DNA of 64,000 bases from NCBI GenBank assembly GCA_030141605.1, contig JAQGDQ010000066.1, positions 1-64,000 of the forward strand. Reading direction: 5' to 3'. Of this stretch, positions 29,401-50,800 are shown piece after piece (within the stretch, counting starts at the first letter, position 1; each line of letters begins with the position of its first letter). The stretch is from Tubiluchus corallicola (Eukaryota > Priapulida > Priapulimorpha > Priapulimorphida > Tubiluchidae). A program made the translations under genes and the position numbers. Under the pieces are notes generated by a model, which saw nothing but the letters and a program-made list of their open reading frames with translations, did no database searches and had not been told where the DNA came from.

Positions 29401-30010
29401 GGTAACCAAGGATTAATATGTCTCAGATATTAATATTGAATTTGAAACAACAGTAATTCTGCCATGTCTCACGTCTCAAGCTTCATGTCCTGCATAGACT
29501 GCAGTCTTCAGGGATATGGTAAGAGAAATGACCTGAAAACATTGGGATTAATTTTTTCAATTGAAATAACTGGCGTGGACTTCAACCATGTCAAAGTACT
29601 TTGAGGCTATTCAGAAAGATGGAGTGGCAGGTTAAGATGATCCAAGAACATTCTTCAAAAGGCATCTGTAAGAGGTGCAGGAGGATCTTAAGTTCATTGA
29701 GTTTCTCCAATCATATCCCTCACGACTGCAGGGTGTGTGCGATGCGTGAGGTTTGCATGCAAAAATTTTGGTGCCATGATAGACTCTCAATTGTCTCAGC
29801 AATATTCTGATATAATAAAGTGTAAGAAATTACGAAAGAAATAGAAAGTTTTTGGATAATAATATTTCGACTGTATTTACACACACAACATTCTTATTTG
29901 CTGTCCGTTACTTTGTTTATAAAATCGATGGTGTTCTAAATGTGAACCTCAGCTTTTAGCAGCTGGTCATACCAACTTAATTAGTAATAATTACTATTAA
30001 TTAGGCTCAC
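29401..30010. other. No recognisable feature (3' of the contactin Ig4 exon)
   Basis: AT-rich sequence after the Ig4 exon donor in the transcription direction. No further Ig or FN3 exon could be found here or in the rest of the window below it. Confidence 0.5.
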
Positions 30011-39290
<9,280 letters not shown>

Positions 39291-39814
39291 CTTTTTCCTA
39301 AAATTAAGAAGAAAATGCTTTAAAAGATTAAGGAGACAGTAAAAACATCATACCATATTTGCAATCAAAAAAGTTAAAAAACACTTTCACTTTGCATTTA
39401 TAAGCACAAGTCCCTTTACTCATTATTATGCAATACAAATGTGATACAACACAACAATAATAACGTACAACAAATTCACTTATCATGTGTCTGGTTAACT
39501 CAAATTTTTTGCCATTTCATATTTATAATTGACATTACATGACATGTAGAAATCCCTGTAAGTTGCTAGCAAGTTTACTATATTATGTGTAACTATTTAT
39601 GCCTTGTACTCATTTATGAAATACGTTACATATGCATATTTTAAAAGTAAAGAAAAATAATCTTCCAACTTACTCTAAAGCCAATATAATTGAATATTCT
39701 CAGCCAAGTGACAAACTGTAAATATTCACTGCCTAATTCACGCATATAGTTAATGTTATGTGTCGTAACCTGAATCTAAGGTTGTAACTCCATATTTCGT
39801 ATCTGAATATCAAA

Positions 39815-40015
39815 CCAGCTTGTTCTTGAACTTGTTCACTGAAGAAGCTTTAGCAATTTCAGATGGGAGTTGACCACCATGCCACTCTCTAACCATTCTT
39901 TCCATGAAAAAATATTTTCTACAATCCAATTTAGCTCTGTATCACAATTTTTTTAGAGAATGCTCCCTGGTTCTGTCATCACTTATAAGTGTGAACATTT
40001 TTTCTCTTTCAATAT
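39815..40015 (-). pseudogene. CR1/L2/Jockey-like LINE C-terminal fragment
   Basis: Minus strand reads RKYFFMERMVREWHGG, QLPSEIAKASSVNKFKNKL, the very C-terminal block (FF..R....W..LP.E...A.S...FK..L) of these LINEs. An isolated tail. Confidence 0.68.
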
Positions 40016-40219
40016 ATGGACATATAGTTTAATAATAGAGCATAAATGTAAATACAGCACCATAATAAAATTTTCACTACTTTTCACTACCCCAGTCATT
40101 GGAATTTACTCGTAACTAAGCAGACCATCAGCGACATCGAATTGCGCAAAGCAATCTTCATCATCAAAGTCTTATTCCTCATGTTGTAGACAATGCCATT
40201 TATTAAAACACTCAATCCA

Positions 40220-40525
40220 CTCCTATCTGTAGCTAATGGTCCAAGTTATTCTGTTCCTAAAGCTAGATTTGTTGATTGTTGAAAATCTTTTTTATCTTAA
40301 CTCGCCAAGTTGTTGTTGGTTTGCCAAGCTGGGTTTTGCAAGATTTTTTACAGCTTCTTCTAATGTGACCCTCACTGGTGTTTCACTTGCTAATCTAAAG
40401 TGTCCTAACCACCTTAATCTTTGGAACTTGATTTTTTATCTCCATTTACCATTTATCGGAGTATTCTACTTTTCACCTTGTCTGCAAAGCAATCAAGCAG
40501 ACACTTTAGGCAAGCAAGAAGAATA
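40220..40525 (-). pseudogene. RTE-like LINE C-terminal fragment
   Basis: Minus strand reads KFQRLRWLGHFRLASETPVRVTLEEA, with LRWLGH being the post-RT block seen also at 58.1 and 60.4 kb. Three fragments in one window mark a repeat family. Confidence 0.65.
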
Positions 40526-41550
40526 AGCAATGTGCGAAATCTTAACTTCATCACAATCACAAAGTGATCATCTCTTCATTTCAATTGACTTTGTTATGTA
40601 AATAAGCAGTAAGAAAAACAAAAAAAGCTTATAGCAACTCTACTCAGGTACAATCATTAATTTTACTTTTACTGCTACAAAAAAGATGTGAGCTAAAGTG
40701 GGAAAGCATGTTAGTACTGTCTAGATACAAGCGACAGATCCGAGTCATCAAAACAGATTAATCAATATTCTTTTGTTTGCCCACGAGAGATGCATGTGAA
40801 CCATAAAGTTGTATTTTGCATAACACAGATGAATTACTGTTCTCCTCTATGCTCGCTGCTATTTCCCCCATCGATGACCACTTTTTATGCAGGTCTAATG
40901 TTATGGTGACTCAAACCAAAGACTCAAGATTGGACTATAACCACTGTTGAAAACTTATAGGAAGTAGCTACAGTACATCAAGTAACATACATGAGAATAT
41001 GAACAATGTAAATGAAATTCATTAGCTGACTTGCCTTTATTGAAGAGCCTGCCAACAGAAGATCCCTTGTTCAAGTCCAGGTTGCAGCTCAACTTTTCAC
41101 ATTTGCAATGTTTCAAGTTTGGTATAAAATTTACATTTAGTAAGATCATAGAATTACTGTCAAGTTTTCTATTATTTTCAATAGCAAAACATCATTGCTT
41201 ACACATTTCAAAAATATAATGAAAAAATCCGAACAGTCAACATGAGTTTTTAATCACGAACACGGCAAGAGCCATGATAAGTTCTTGATCAATAGACTCT
41301 GAGTCAAGCAGGAAGAAGAACTGGACTAAAACACTGCCACCTACAGATTTTTGCAAATCTCTGTGAAATTAGTTTCTCCATCATGTAACATAAGTATATA
41401 TATATATGCTATATATATCAATAGGCTATCCACAATCCAGGAATTTGTTTCTGCTTACACCCAGATGTACAACCTATAGTATGGACTTTAGACCTGTATG
41501 GTGGTTTGTAGAGGTGAGTGTCGAATGTTCGAGTTTGAACGTTCGAATCC

Positions 41551-41578
41551 ATTCGAACCTAAATTTATAGGTTCGAAT
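41551..41578. repeat. TTCGAA-containing palindrome
   Basis: 11-bp arms, ATTCGAACCTA (41551-41561) and TAGGTTCGAAT (41568-41578), around a 6-nt spacer. It sits in a stretch (41515-41830) dotted with TTCGAA/GTTCGA words. Confidence 0.7.
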
Positions 41579-44500
41579 AATTCAGTACTTCAGCCACATT
41601 AAAGTTTGAAACAGCGCAGTTTAGCTGTAGTTTCTGTGTAAAATTTTCAACAAACTAATAGCGGTTTTACTGCAGAACAAAATCAAGCAATATGCATGAC
41701 ATTTGTAAGATGTTTTTACTAGCAGTTTGAAAACATGTTCGAAAATCTTTCAATCTCAATTTGAATAAGATTCAGATCTGAAATACTGAAATTCGGTTCG
41801 ATTCGAGACACAAATTTGATTTGATTCGAACTCGCTTTCGGGAAGAGAATGCTCAACCCTAATAGTTAGCACAAATTCCCAAAAATAAAGCTTACACGAA
41901 AATCTGTTGTTTTTTAGCTTTTTATTTCACAAAATTTTTCAAGATTTTTAATTTGCTAGTGTATACGTGCAGCATAAATCGGCTCACTAGTTTCCAAAGA
42001 CATTGAGATAAACGTAATTAGTCTTTCACTCTTACTGATTTCTTTATCAATTGTTATTTTTACTTCTTGTAACAACAGTTGAAGTGGGTTATGCCAGTTA
42101 TCATTTTAACAGAAAGTCTGGCACTCAAGTCAAGGAATCAATAGATTGTGGGAAGCAATGAGTTAAGTTAGTGCAGATTGCAGAAATTCAACACTACACC
42201 AAGGAACCGATGTCATTAAGATGATTTGTGTCAAATTTTGTTCTATGATCAATGGACGAAGTGACCTATGGAGAAAACAGCTTTATAAAGTATTTGTACT
42301 CAAAAAGCAAAAACTGTGACTTAATGCCTTATATTAAATATATTTCATTTGTAGCATGTAATGGCCAACTAGACATTGGTAAGCTATATAAAAAAATTTT
42401 GACAAAGTCTGCTATTTAACTTTTACATAAAATTTATTTTCCACAAACATTCTTAGATAATCAACAATAAATAAATTTCAAAAAGGCAATAAAAGCAGTG
42501 ATGTACAGAAAACTGAAAACAAAAAACATTACGTAATAATAAACTACAACAATACACATGTATACAGCAGGCTGCAAATGCACAGAAACAATTCTGAAAA
42601 AAGCAAAGTTCATTGCTTGGTCGAGTAATTAAACTTATCACTAATTGATGCTTATTAAACAAAGTACTCAACTCTTGTAGTTGAACAATCATTGGCTGTT
42701 CTATTAAGCTGTGACAAACGTCCAATAACAATTATCACTGCAAAGTCTTTGAAATAAGAGGAATAAGCACATTCTCAAAGGTACACTTCACAGCAGTCTA
42801 CAATCAAACACAACCAACATTATGAAGAATATCATAGGTAATTAGAAAACAAAGCAACAAAATAACCTTCTTGTAAAGTAGCAGCGATCGACAGAAAAAT
42901 GGGTGTAGTTGAAAGCTCAAAGCTCCAGTATTTCAGTAATGCACATTTATTAATAACAGTTACAATAGAAGCAATAATGTAACTTTCAAACGACTAACTT
43001 TTGTATCACAGAAAATTTTATCAAAATCATCTAAAGGTGAAAAAATAGTTGACAAAATCTACCACTGCTGCTTGTATGAAACACATCAAACTCGCCTGAT
43101 CTGAGCTAGCCATCTACAAACAACTGATACTGATAACAAAACAGCAACAAAAATTGACAATTTCAAGAAAATGCAAAAAAACTGGTTTAAAATTTTAAAA
43201 CGCCGATTCCTAATTCAATAAAAAAAATAAAGAAATCATGCATCACGCTTTCATTGCTGTTTAATCGGTTAAACAAAATAGCAGTTTTTATGTGATGGCA
43301 AGGCAGATAATCCATCTTTTCAGCTATTCAGTTTTTTAAAACAAGTTTTGTTCAGAAATTGATGGAAAAATGAACAGAGTCATTTTGGCTGCAGTTGAAG
43401 AACATAAGGGGCCAGAAATATTATATAGTTCTTACCAACATGTATTTCAACTAAGCTTAACTATTAAAATGTCTGTAATAAAATAATAATATGATAAGCT
43501 TTTGGACTGTCTATTTTTGCTTGGCATTTTAGTGTAAGATATACAGTAAACCGTAAAATTTAAAAAAATAAAGAGATAGACTAAAAATAGCAACTTCTAA
43601 TAATTACAGACAAATTTTGCTGCACTCCCCCCTCTAGCTCCTAAATGACATCTATATCACCACATGTCAGGCAAGAATTGGTCTTCAAGGTCACATACAT
43701 GGAAGAGGAGAAACATTGGAAGGAACCTGAATGATTTGCTGATGCGAAAAAATCTGACAATTTAATTATCTTACTACGGCTGTTATATGAAACAAATGTG
43801 AAGAATGAACTAAGCAAGTAACAAAGAGCAAGAGTGTGGGTCACTTTCAGAAAGGCTTCGGTAACAATAATAATATACACAATTTAACTAAAGCATGAAG
43901 TATAAAACGTCCTAAACACTCCTGAAAATAAGAGACTTGACTCAAAATATATTAAAAACAAAATCATAAAAAAGGAATGATTCTTGCAGACTTTTAGCGA
44001 ACACATTTGCAAAGTAATGGCAAAATTTATTGTTAGTAAGCTTATTAAATCAAGTAAAAAACTTACTTGTTGTTTAAACATACTATTTCATGCAGTAAAG
44101 GAGCAATAGTTCATGCAGTAACACATGCATTCATGCAACAAACTACCAACACATTACAAACTGACTCAGATGTACGAGAGAAACGAAAATGCCTGAAACA
44201 AAAAAAACCATATCATTAAGTTTTACAGAAAACATAGTTAATACTGGTCAGTCATTTGGTGCACATATTACCAACAAAAAGATTTCCAGCCTTTTCTTGC
44301 TAAGTAGCCTTCAGGCCATCTTTGAAACTAAGCATTTGTAGCCAATATAAATTTGACACTGATGTTTTGACTGTTCTTCAAATTAAACAAGTCAATGCAC
44401 TGGGGTTATCAAGTTCTTTGTAAAAAAGAACTTTAACAGACACTCAAGGAAGTATAAAGTTTTAACTAGCAAAAGACAAAAATACCTAGGAAACTGATTG

Positions 44501-44661
44501 TGGTTTACTCTGAACAGATTTGTCTGCATGGACTGCTGTACAGACATTCACAACAGAGATCGGGGTTTAAATGTCATATTTTAGTCCGATTTACACCCAC
44601 CAGTTGCAGGGTAAATAAACCACAAATGAAACTTGAAGTAAGTAACAAATCAGTTTACCTG

Positions 44662-44844
44662 TTAAAAATTAAACTGCACAGTTGCGGAAAGCTTACCACG
44701 TCCACCTTTACTGTAAGCACATACTCTTACTCTATAAAACATGGGTGCTCTCTTCAAACCTGATATAGTATAATGTGTTTTATATCCTGCATCAAACTCT
44801 TGTTGTTTAATATCATTGTTGGAATGTACTTTCTCTAACAAAAC
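44662..44844 (-). CDS. Cont: Contactin 3' half: FN3-4 end and stop
   Basis: YTISGLKRAPMFYRVRVCAY, GGRGKLSATVQFNF then TAA (44664-44662). A possible donor G|GTAAGC inside GGRG offers an alternative 3' exon, but no convincing GPI-signal exon could be found in 39.3-44.6 kb. Confidence 0.85.
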   Translation of the reverse strand, partial: VLLEKVHSNNDIKQQEFDAGYKTHYTISGLKRAPMFYRVRVCAYSKGGRGKLSATVQFNF

Positions 44845-47800
44845 CTGTAAAAAAGAAAAAATGTTTACTTAGTCAGAAAGCACTGTCAACAAAGACATTT
44901 TTAATTTAGTATTGCCAAGATTTCCCACCCCAGCTCTTGTTCTTTTACTCTTTTCATTTTACATGAATGCAGAACTACCCCACTATATGTAAACTTATTT
45001 CTGCCTTACGTTAAGTACATTAAGAGCACTGACAGAAACTAGAAAAAGCTTGACTGAACTGCCAATTCAGCTTGGCGGCAAAATGTGTATCGCACACATG
45101 AATAAAAATAGAAAACAGTTAGAACTGCAATCTAACGAATAGAAAGCAATGTCAAGACACTGGGAATGTAATTACAACCAAATTCTACCCGTTCATCCTT
45201 GACAGGGAGCCAGGCTCATGTCATGCCACAAGCTTGGCGTTGAGTATGGCCTACGGCCTGCCTTATAGTGCTGTATTTCAACTTGCAGTATGTCGAGGGT
45301 TTTTAGAAAACTTGTCGTGTGCATAGGAACACAAGGCCAGAATATGCAAAAAGTCCATAAAAAAGCTACACTGCTTAAATAGCAATTTAATGCAGATATT
45401 TTATGAATATATGTTAGCAGTTTTTGCCTGTTATTGTGGTCCGGTGTAATGTGGTTTTCTCATGATCGTGTAGTGTTGTCAGAGTTAGCATAGAGTTAGC
45501 AACACCTTATATAATAGAATCAATTGGACGCAATAAAATTTCTATATGGCAAAAACATACACTCTATTAACAAGTCCATCTTTATAATTTCATCATCATG
45601 TTTTACTATGTCTTATGGCAGAAGCTCTTTAAAAATGTCATAAAAGGTTGAGAAATCTTAAGTGGACTATGCCCTTAAAGAATGAACTATGTCTGTCTAT
45701 CTATCTACCAATAGCTAAAGTCAAAAGAAACAGCTTGAGCACTACCGTTTTTAGATATTCCAAACATTTGGGTTGTGATACTTCAAAACTAAGGAACCCA
45801 ATTGATTTTCCAGTCCAGCTACTATGTATCACTAAATTCATGTAGAAAAACTAGGTGAATGTCTCCTCCTATCGCGATTCTCAGCATCAGCCTTCGTTCC
45901 ATGATTATCAGGAACAGGTTACTAAGTATTCTCACTAAGAAGCTTGAATAAGTCAGGTTGTAGAAAAAAATCAATAACCCTATCACATGCCTGCCAGCAA
46001 ATACTAATAAAAATATTGTTATCTACATTTTTACCAGGTAGCCCTCCGTTTTCTCTTCATCGGATCCATGACGAATGCCATTCCATCTGACTTGCACCTT
46101 ACTAAGTAATACTTCAACTTTGACATTGGCCGGGGCTTGTTCAGGTGCTAGAAATCACATCATAATAACTTGTGAAAAATAATCACACAAAATGCAGTAA
46201 CTCTACAACACGGGCATTTAAAAAGTTTCGAAATACCACCAGTTCCTAGCAATGTTTAAGCGACCATCATAAATAACACACATGAACTGTTTAGCAGCAT
46301 TCAAAAGATATGAAAAAATTCTAACACTCCTTCAAAATAATACTCTAAGCTACAAGTGAGCCTATGCATTATAGCTGACCTCCAAGTAATTTTCATCTGC
46401 TTTTTATATATCTTTTAAAGGTTTTAGGAAGTCACGAGTTCGTGTATCAATGTCTCCACTTTACCTAACAACGAGATCCAACATGCATACACCTGCATTA
46501 TACTGCAGCCTTGCAATGTGGGTTAACATAGCTATGCTAATTGTTACTAAAACTGGTGATTTGATCTGTAAGCTTTCTAAACACTCCTGTAAATTACAGT
46601 CAACCTCGGATATAGGGGACACCTCGGGACCGGAAAAAACCGTACCTTATATCCGATGTCTCTTACAGCCGAAGTTAAGTCAGACCGAGGGTGTATCTAG
46701 ACATGTAATTTTCTGCACTTTTACCCATATTTTTATGTATTATTGCTACACATACAGTGCAAACAGTATGTAGGAAGCTCCTTCAGTAATGCGAGATGTA
46801 TGTGACAGCGGGAACCGAGCTGTTTGAAGGCCGAGTTTGCCAAAAATTGAGGTTAAAAACTGATCAATTTCGCTTTGATCATAGGGTCCCTTATATGCGA
46901 GGTAATTTACCTGGGTTTCTACTACGCGGTACCTGAAGATATCATCCCTTATAACCGAAAGTCCCTTATATTCGAGTACATTATATACGAAGATTTTTAC
47001 GTAGGAAAAACGTTACGAAAAATCGGGACTGTTGTTGGTGGTCCCTTATACCCGAGCTTGACTGTAGCTGAAATATCAGTTAAATGTAAGTCCCTGATAA
47101 TACTTGGGGAGTGCTCTAGCTGGTATGATATTCTTAAACGATTCACTATTGAGCAATAATTAAGAAGAATTAATTAAGAATAATTAAGCAATAATTAATT
47201 TAATCTTAACGATTTTCGAGAAACTACCTTATGAAACAAAATTAGAAAGTTAATTAATTGACTAATGCATTATTAGTAATAAGATTTTCCTAGTTACAAA
47301 AGAGCAGACTTTTCTTTCCAACGAGGCCATTGTCCCACAGAAGCATTTTTGAAACAACAGGTATGAACAAAACTGAGGCATAATTCCAATGAAAGTCTCC
47401 AATAAGATATTCATGGATAAAAATTTGATGTCATTAAATTGTACCTTTCTTGTATGTAGATTTAACAGCAGTTTCACTCATTTTCCCATTACCAGCAAAT
47501 GTATACACCATTGCACGGAAGTAGTATTCTACATCCGGCTGTAGTCCAGTTACAGTCACATGAGTGTAGACAGTATAATGTGGTGGTTGGGAAAAAGAAA
47601 CTACAGTGGCATCTATTTCTTCTTGGAAAGAGCTCCAATAGAGAACCTAATGAAAAATTCCTCATGTTATGCAATCTATTAGCAAAAAAATGGTACAGCA
47701 TGGCTTCAAGTTTTCAAACAAATTTTGTTTTTTGTTTGAAAGGCTAAAGACCGTTATTGCGTAGACCATAATGGAGCGAAAAACTGGGCTCCGTTAAAGT

Positions 47801-50800
47801 CTTCGTCAATGGTTCGTAAGATCTTCACACAAAAATTCAAAGTATTTCAAACAATGTAAGGAAGAACAAGCAAAAAATTTACTTACTCTGACTCCACGAA
47901 AACCCCCACGCATACTGCTTCTACCTCCTTCAATTCGACGCCATTCTACCTTCATCGCAGTGGAGTTAACAGGGGAAGCTGACACATCTTCAGGTATCAC
48001 TAATGGATCTTAAAAGGGCAAAAATGCAACTTGGATAAAAAAATCTAACAAGGTCCGCTTCAATCTAGCATTCACAACCTTATTTGTGCCTCCAGCCCAA
48101 AGCCTGATTTTAATAACGTTAGCCATGTGGCCAGAGCTACAAATAACTGGAATCTATGAACAAAAGAAAGTTTAACTATGCACTCTAAGAAACCTTCTCT
48201 TAAAGTACAAAATTGTTTAATTCCCTTACTTTATTTACTGAGATTAACTTTATTTTCAAACAACCAACTATAATCTTACTCTCACAAGGTCTGTTTTACT
48301 ACATCATTGTGTGAATGCATAATTAGTCATTTTCATGTCTATAAAATAGTTGTTGTTTATAAACTCATTGCACTGAAGGTAGGCTATACTGTCATTATTT
48401 TAATATTTTGTGTTTTAAAGTTTTAAATAGAAGTTGTTTCTTTCAAAAACACATAACAAAACAGTGTGTACATAGAATGGAACAAAATGTACATTTCGTT
48501 ATAGATTTTGCAAGAAAACAGCACAAGATGAAACCGGCCTCTAAGTGATTAATTAATAACAAAAGTGGCATTCATTCATGGTAGCTAGCTCTTGCAGTGG
48601 ACATGCAGCATCAGGTAATGTAGCTTTAAAGCTGGCAAAAAAAAACAGTTAAGCCGGCTAAAATCTGTAGCATAACGAGTAAAGCTTTCGTTATGCCATA
48701 AAGATTGTTTGTGATACAAGTTTGAAGGGGTTTTTTAAGCTCTAACACAGAATTTGGTCTGCAGGAAACTATTATTTCTGCAGTCCCTTTTAGGACAAGT
48801 CTGCTTTGCTGGTTTAGTAAAACTCCACTAGGAGCACTCACGTTTCAACTGTTTCAGCTTTAAAATTGAAATCTCTAGGATATTTGGTTCAACTACCAAA
48901 AGGTACATCACTAAGAATACAGAATTAGAAAACAAAGCTGCAAGAATTTCATTGGGGAATCCCAGTCCTATTATACATATACATAGTAAAATAGCTGCAA
49001 TAATCACAATTAACCCTAATGAATTTATGGGAATATAAACCATGAATTAGTTACAAGGTTTCATACATCATTACTTGCCATCATTAGTGTAACCTAAAAA
49101 AAAAATAATGAACTGCAATAAGAATATTGCCATTTTCAATAACGGCAAACACTGTCCGGGAAAATTGAGAGTTGGTTTCTAGTTTGTCTGTGATTAATTT
49201 ATAACTATAAATTTCTTTATTGAAAAAATTAGTTTTGAAATACATTTGCCAAAAAATTCACACAAAACAATTTTCAGTTAGATTAGGTTTTCTCTAGCAA
49301 ATAGTAATTGTTGTTTATACTTACCTGGTTGGAAATGTTCGTCACTTAAATTTTTACTGTGAAATTAATTTATTAGAAATGGTATGACATTATTAATTCA
49401 AGATAATTATTTTTACATTTTGAGGTGACACTGATGGCAGCAAGTGTTACTGCTGAAATGTTAGCAAGTAAATTTGTTTGGATCAATTACGATTGCTGTG
49501 ACTAATTTAGTATTCATGTGCGTAAAACTGCAAGAAAATGTAAAAAAATCTATTTTCAAAAACTTCTGTACAATGCAAGTCATTTTTCAGTTCAGCTTTG
49601 TAGTTTTCACAACATCAGCTGCACATCTGACACACATGAATGCACAGTTGCATAGTTTGCTATATATATTAATTAGTAGACTTCAGAACTCACAATGGTC
49701 AAACGAAAACATATAGTGCGAATCACTTTGTGGCCCAGAACCAAAATCATTGAAAGCTTGCACTTTTACTTCGTACAAAACGTAAAACAACGCTGCACCA
49801 ATTCTAGAAACAAAAAGCTCTAGATGATATTTGGTACATTCGGTTCTCATTCTCAGGTCACTTATGAAAAAGAAAAAACTGGGTATTAGTTCACAAAATT
49901 ATCATCTCCTGAGATTTTAGAAAAAAAAGCTGAAAAGATTAATTTACAATATCGCACAAACTGTTTAATTTATTTATTAATTTTCAAGTCTTAAATTTCA
50001 AAAATGCGAGTATTTGCAAAAAGAAATTCATGTTTTCTGATACTAAGCAAAGGAGTATGAGCCTATGTATATCATTCGCATAATGAGTTATCAGCATAGG
50101 ATTTTTCTCAATTGTATGTCTTAATCGGCCAGAGGCTTTTAAAATTTATCAAGCGATTTTTTGTTGAACAGGCAAAAAATATGCTTGTAGATTTAACTTA
50201 AATTTAGATCTTCATTGAAAAAAATCACTTTTGAATTAGTTACGATATCTTCTTACTACTACACTTTACATAATTAATATCCTATTATAAACTTTTGACA
50301 ACTCAGAAGACAATGCAAAAGCAGTATCAATGTGATAATGCTACCATTCAAAAATGGAACTTTATGCAAAATTTCTAATTTTATGTACTCTTCTGACAAT
50401 AGTGAATTAGACAAATCGATGGCACCATATGATGAGAATATTAACAGCATGAGTAGTTGTGGTAATGACAACAAAACCAAACATCGTGAGTGACACTTTT
50501 TTTACCAATAACCAATGTAAATATTAAAAGCAAACTTCAGAAATAGTGCAAACCTATGAGCATAGTGACTTCTCTGACCATGAAGTTCTGCCTCCGAAAA
50601 ATTTGTATCATGCTTATACCTGCGCCAAAATACACGATAACCAATTTTGTCTGCATTCCACTCCTTTTTGGAAAGAGGCTGCAAATTCATTAAGGAAGTA
50701 TGATCAAAATGAGGACTCAAATTCATTAAGGAAGTACAATCAAAGTGATCAAAATGCTTAGCAAGTTTGATATTAAAAATAAGAACATAAACGAGGCAAA

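Larger units (their letters stand above)
39291..44661. other. Spacer between the two contactin blocks
   Basis: Upstream (promoter) side of the 5' half and downstream side of the 3' half. Holds two retrotransposon fragments (39.8-40.55 kb) and a TTCGAA palindrome region (41.5 kb). The remainder, 42-44.6 kb, is AT-rich without recognisable coding sequence. Confidence 0.6.

Noticed and set aside
41225..41355. Possible GPI-signal exon of the contactin (minus strand, CTGTAG acceptor, short hydrophobic end)
   Set aside because: Phase would fit, but the hydrophobic stretch is too short and the sequence does not resemble a contactin C-terminus.
46875..47159. 94-codon ORF with plausible composition
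   Set aside because: It lies in the MITE interior and right terminal repeat; chance frame.
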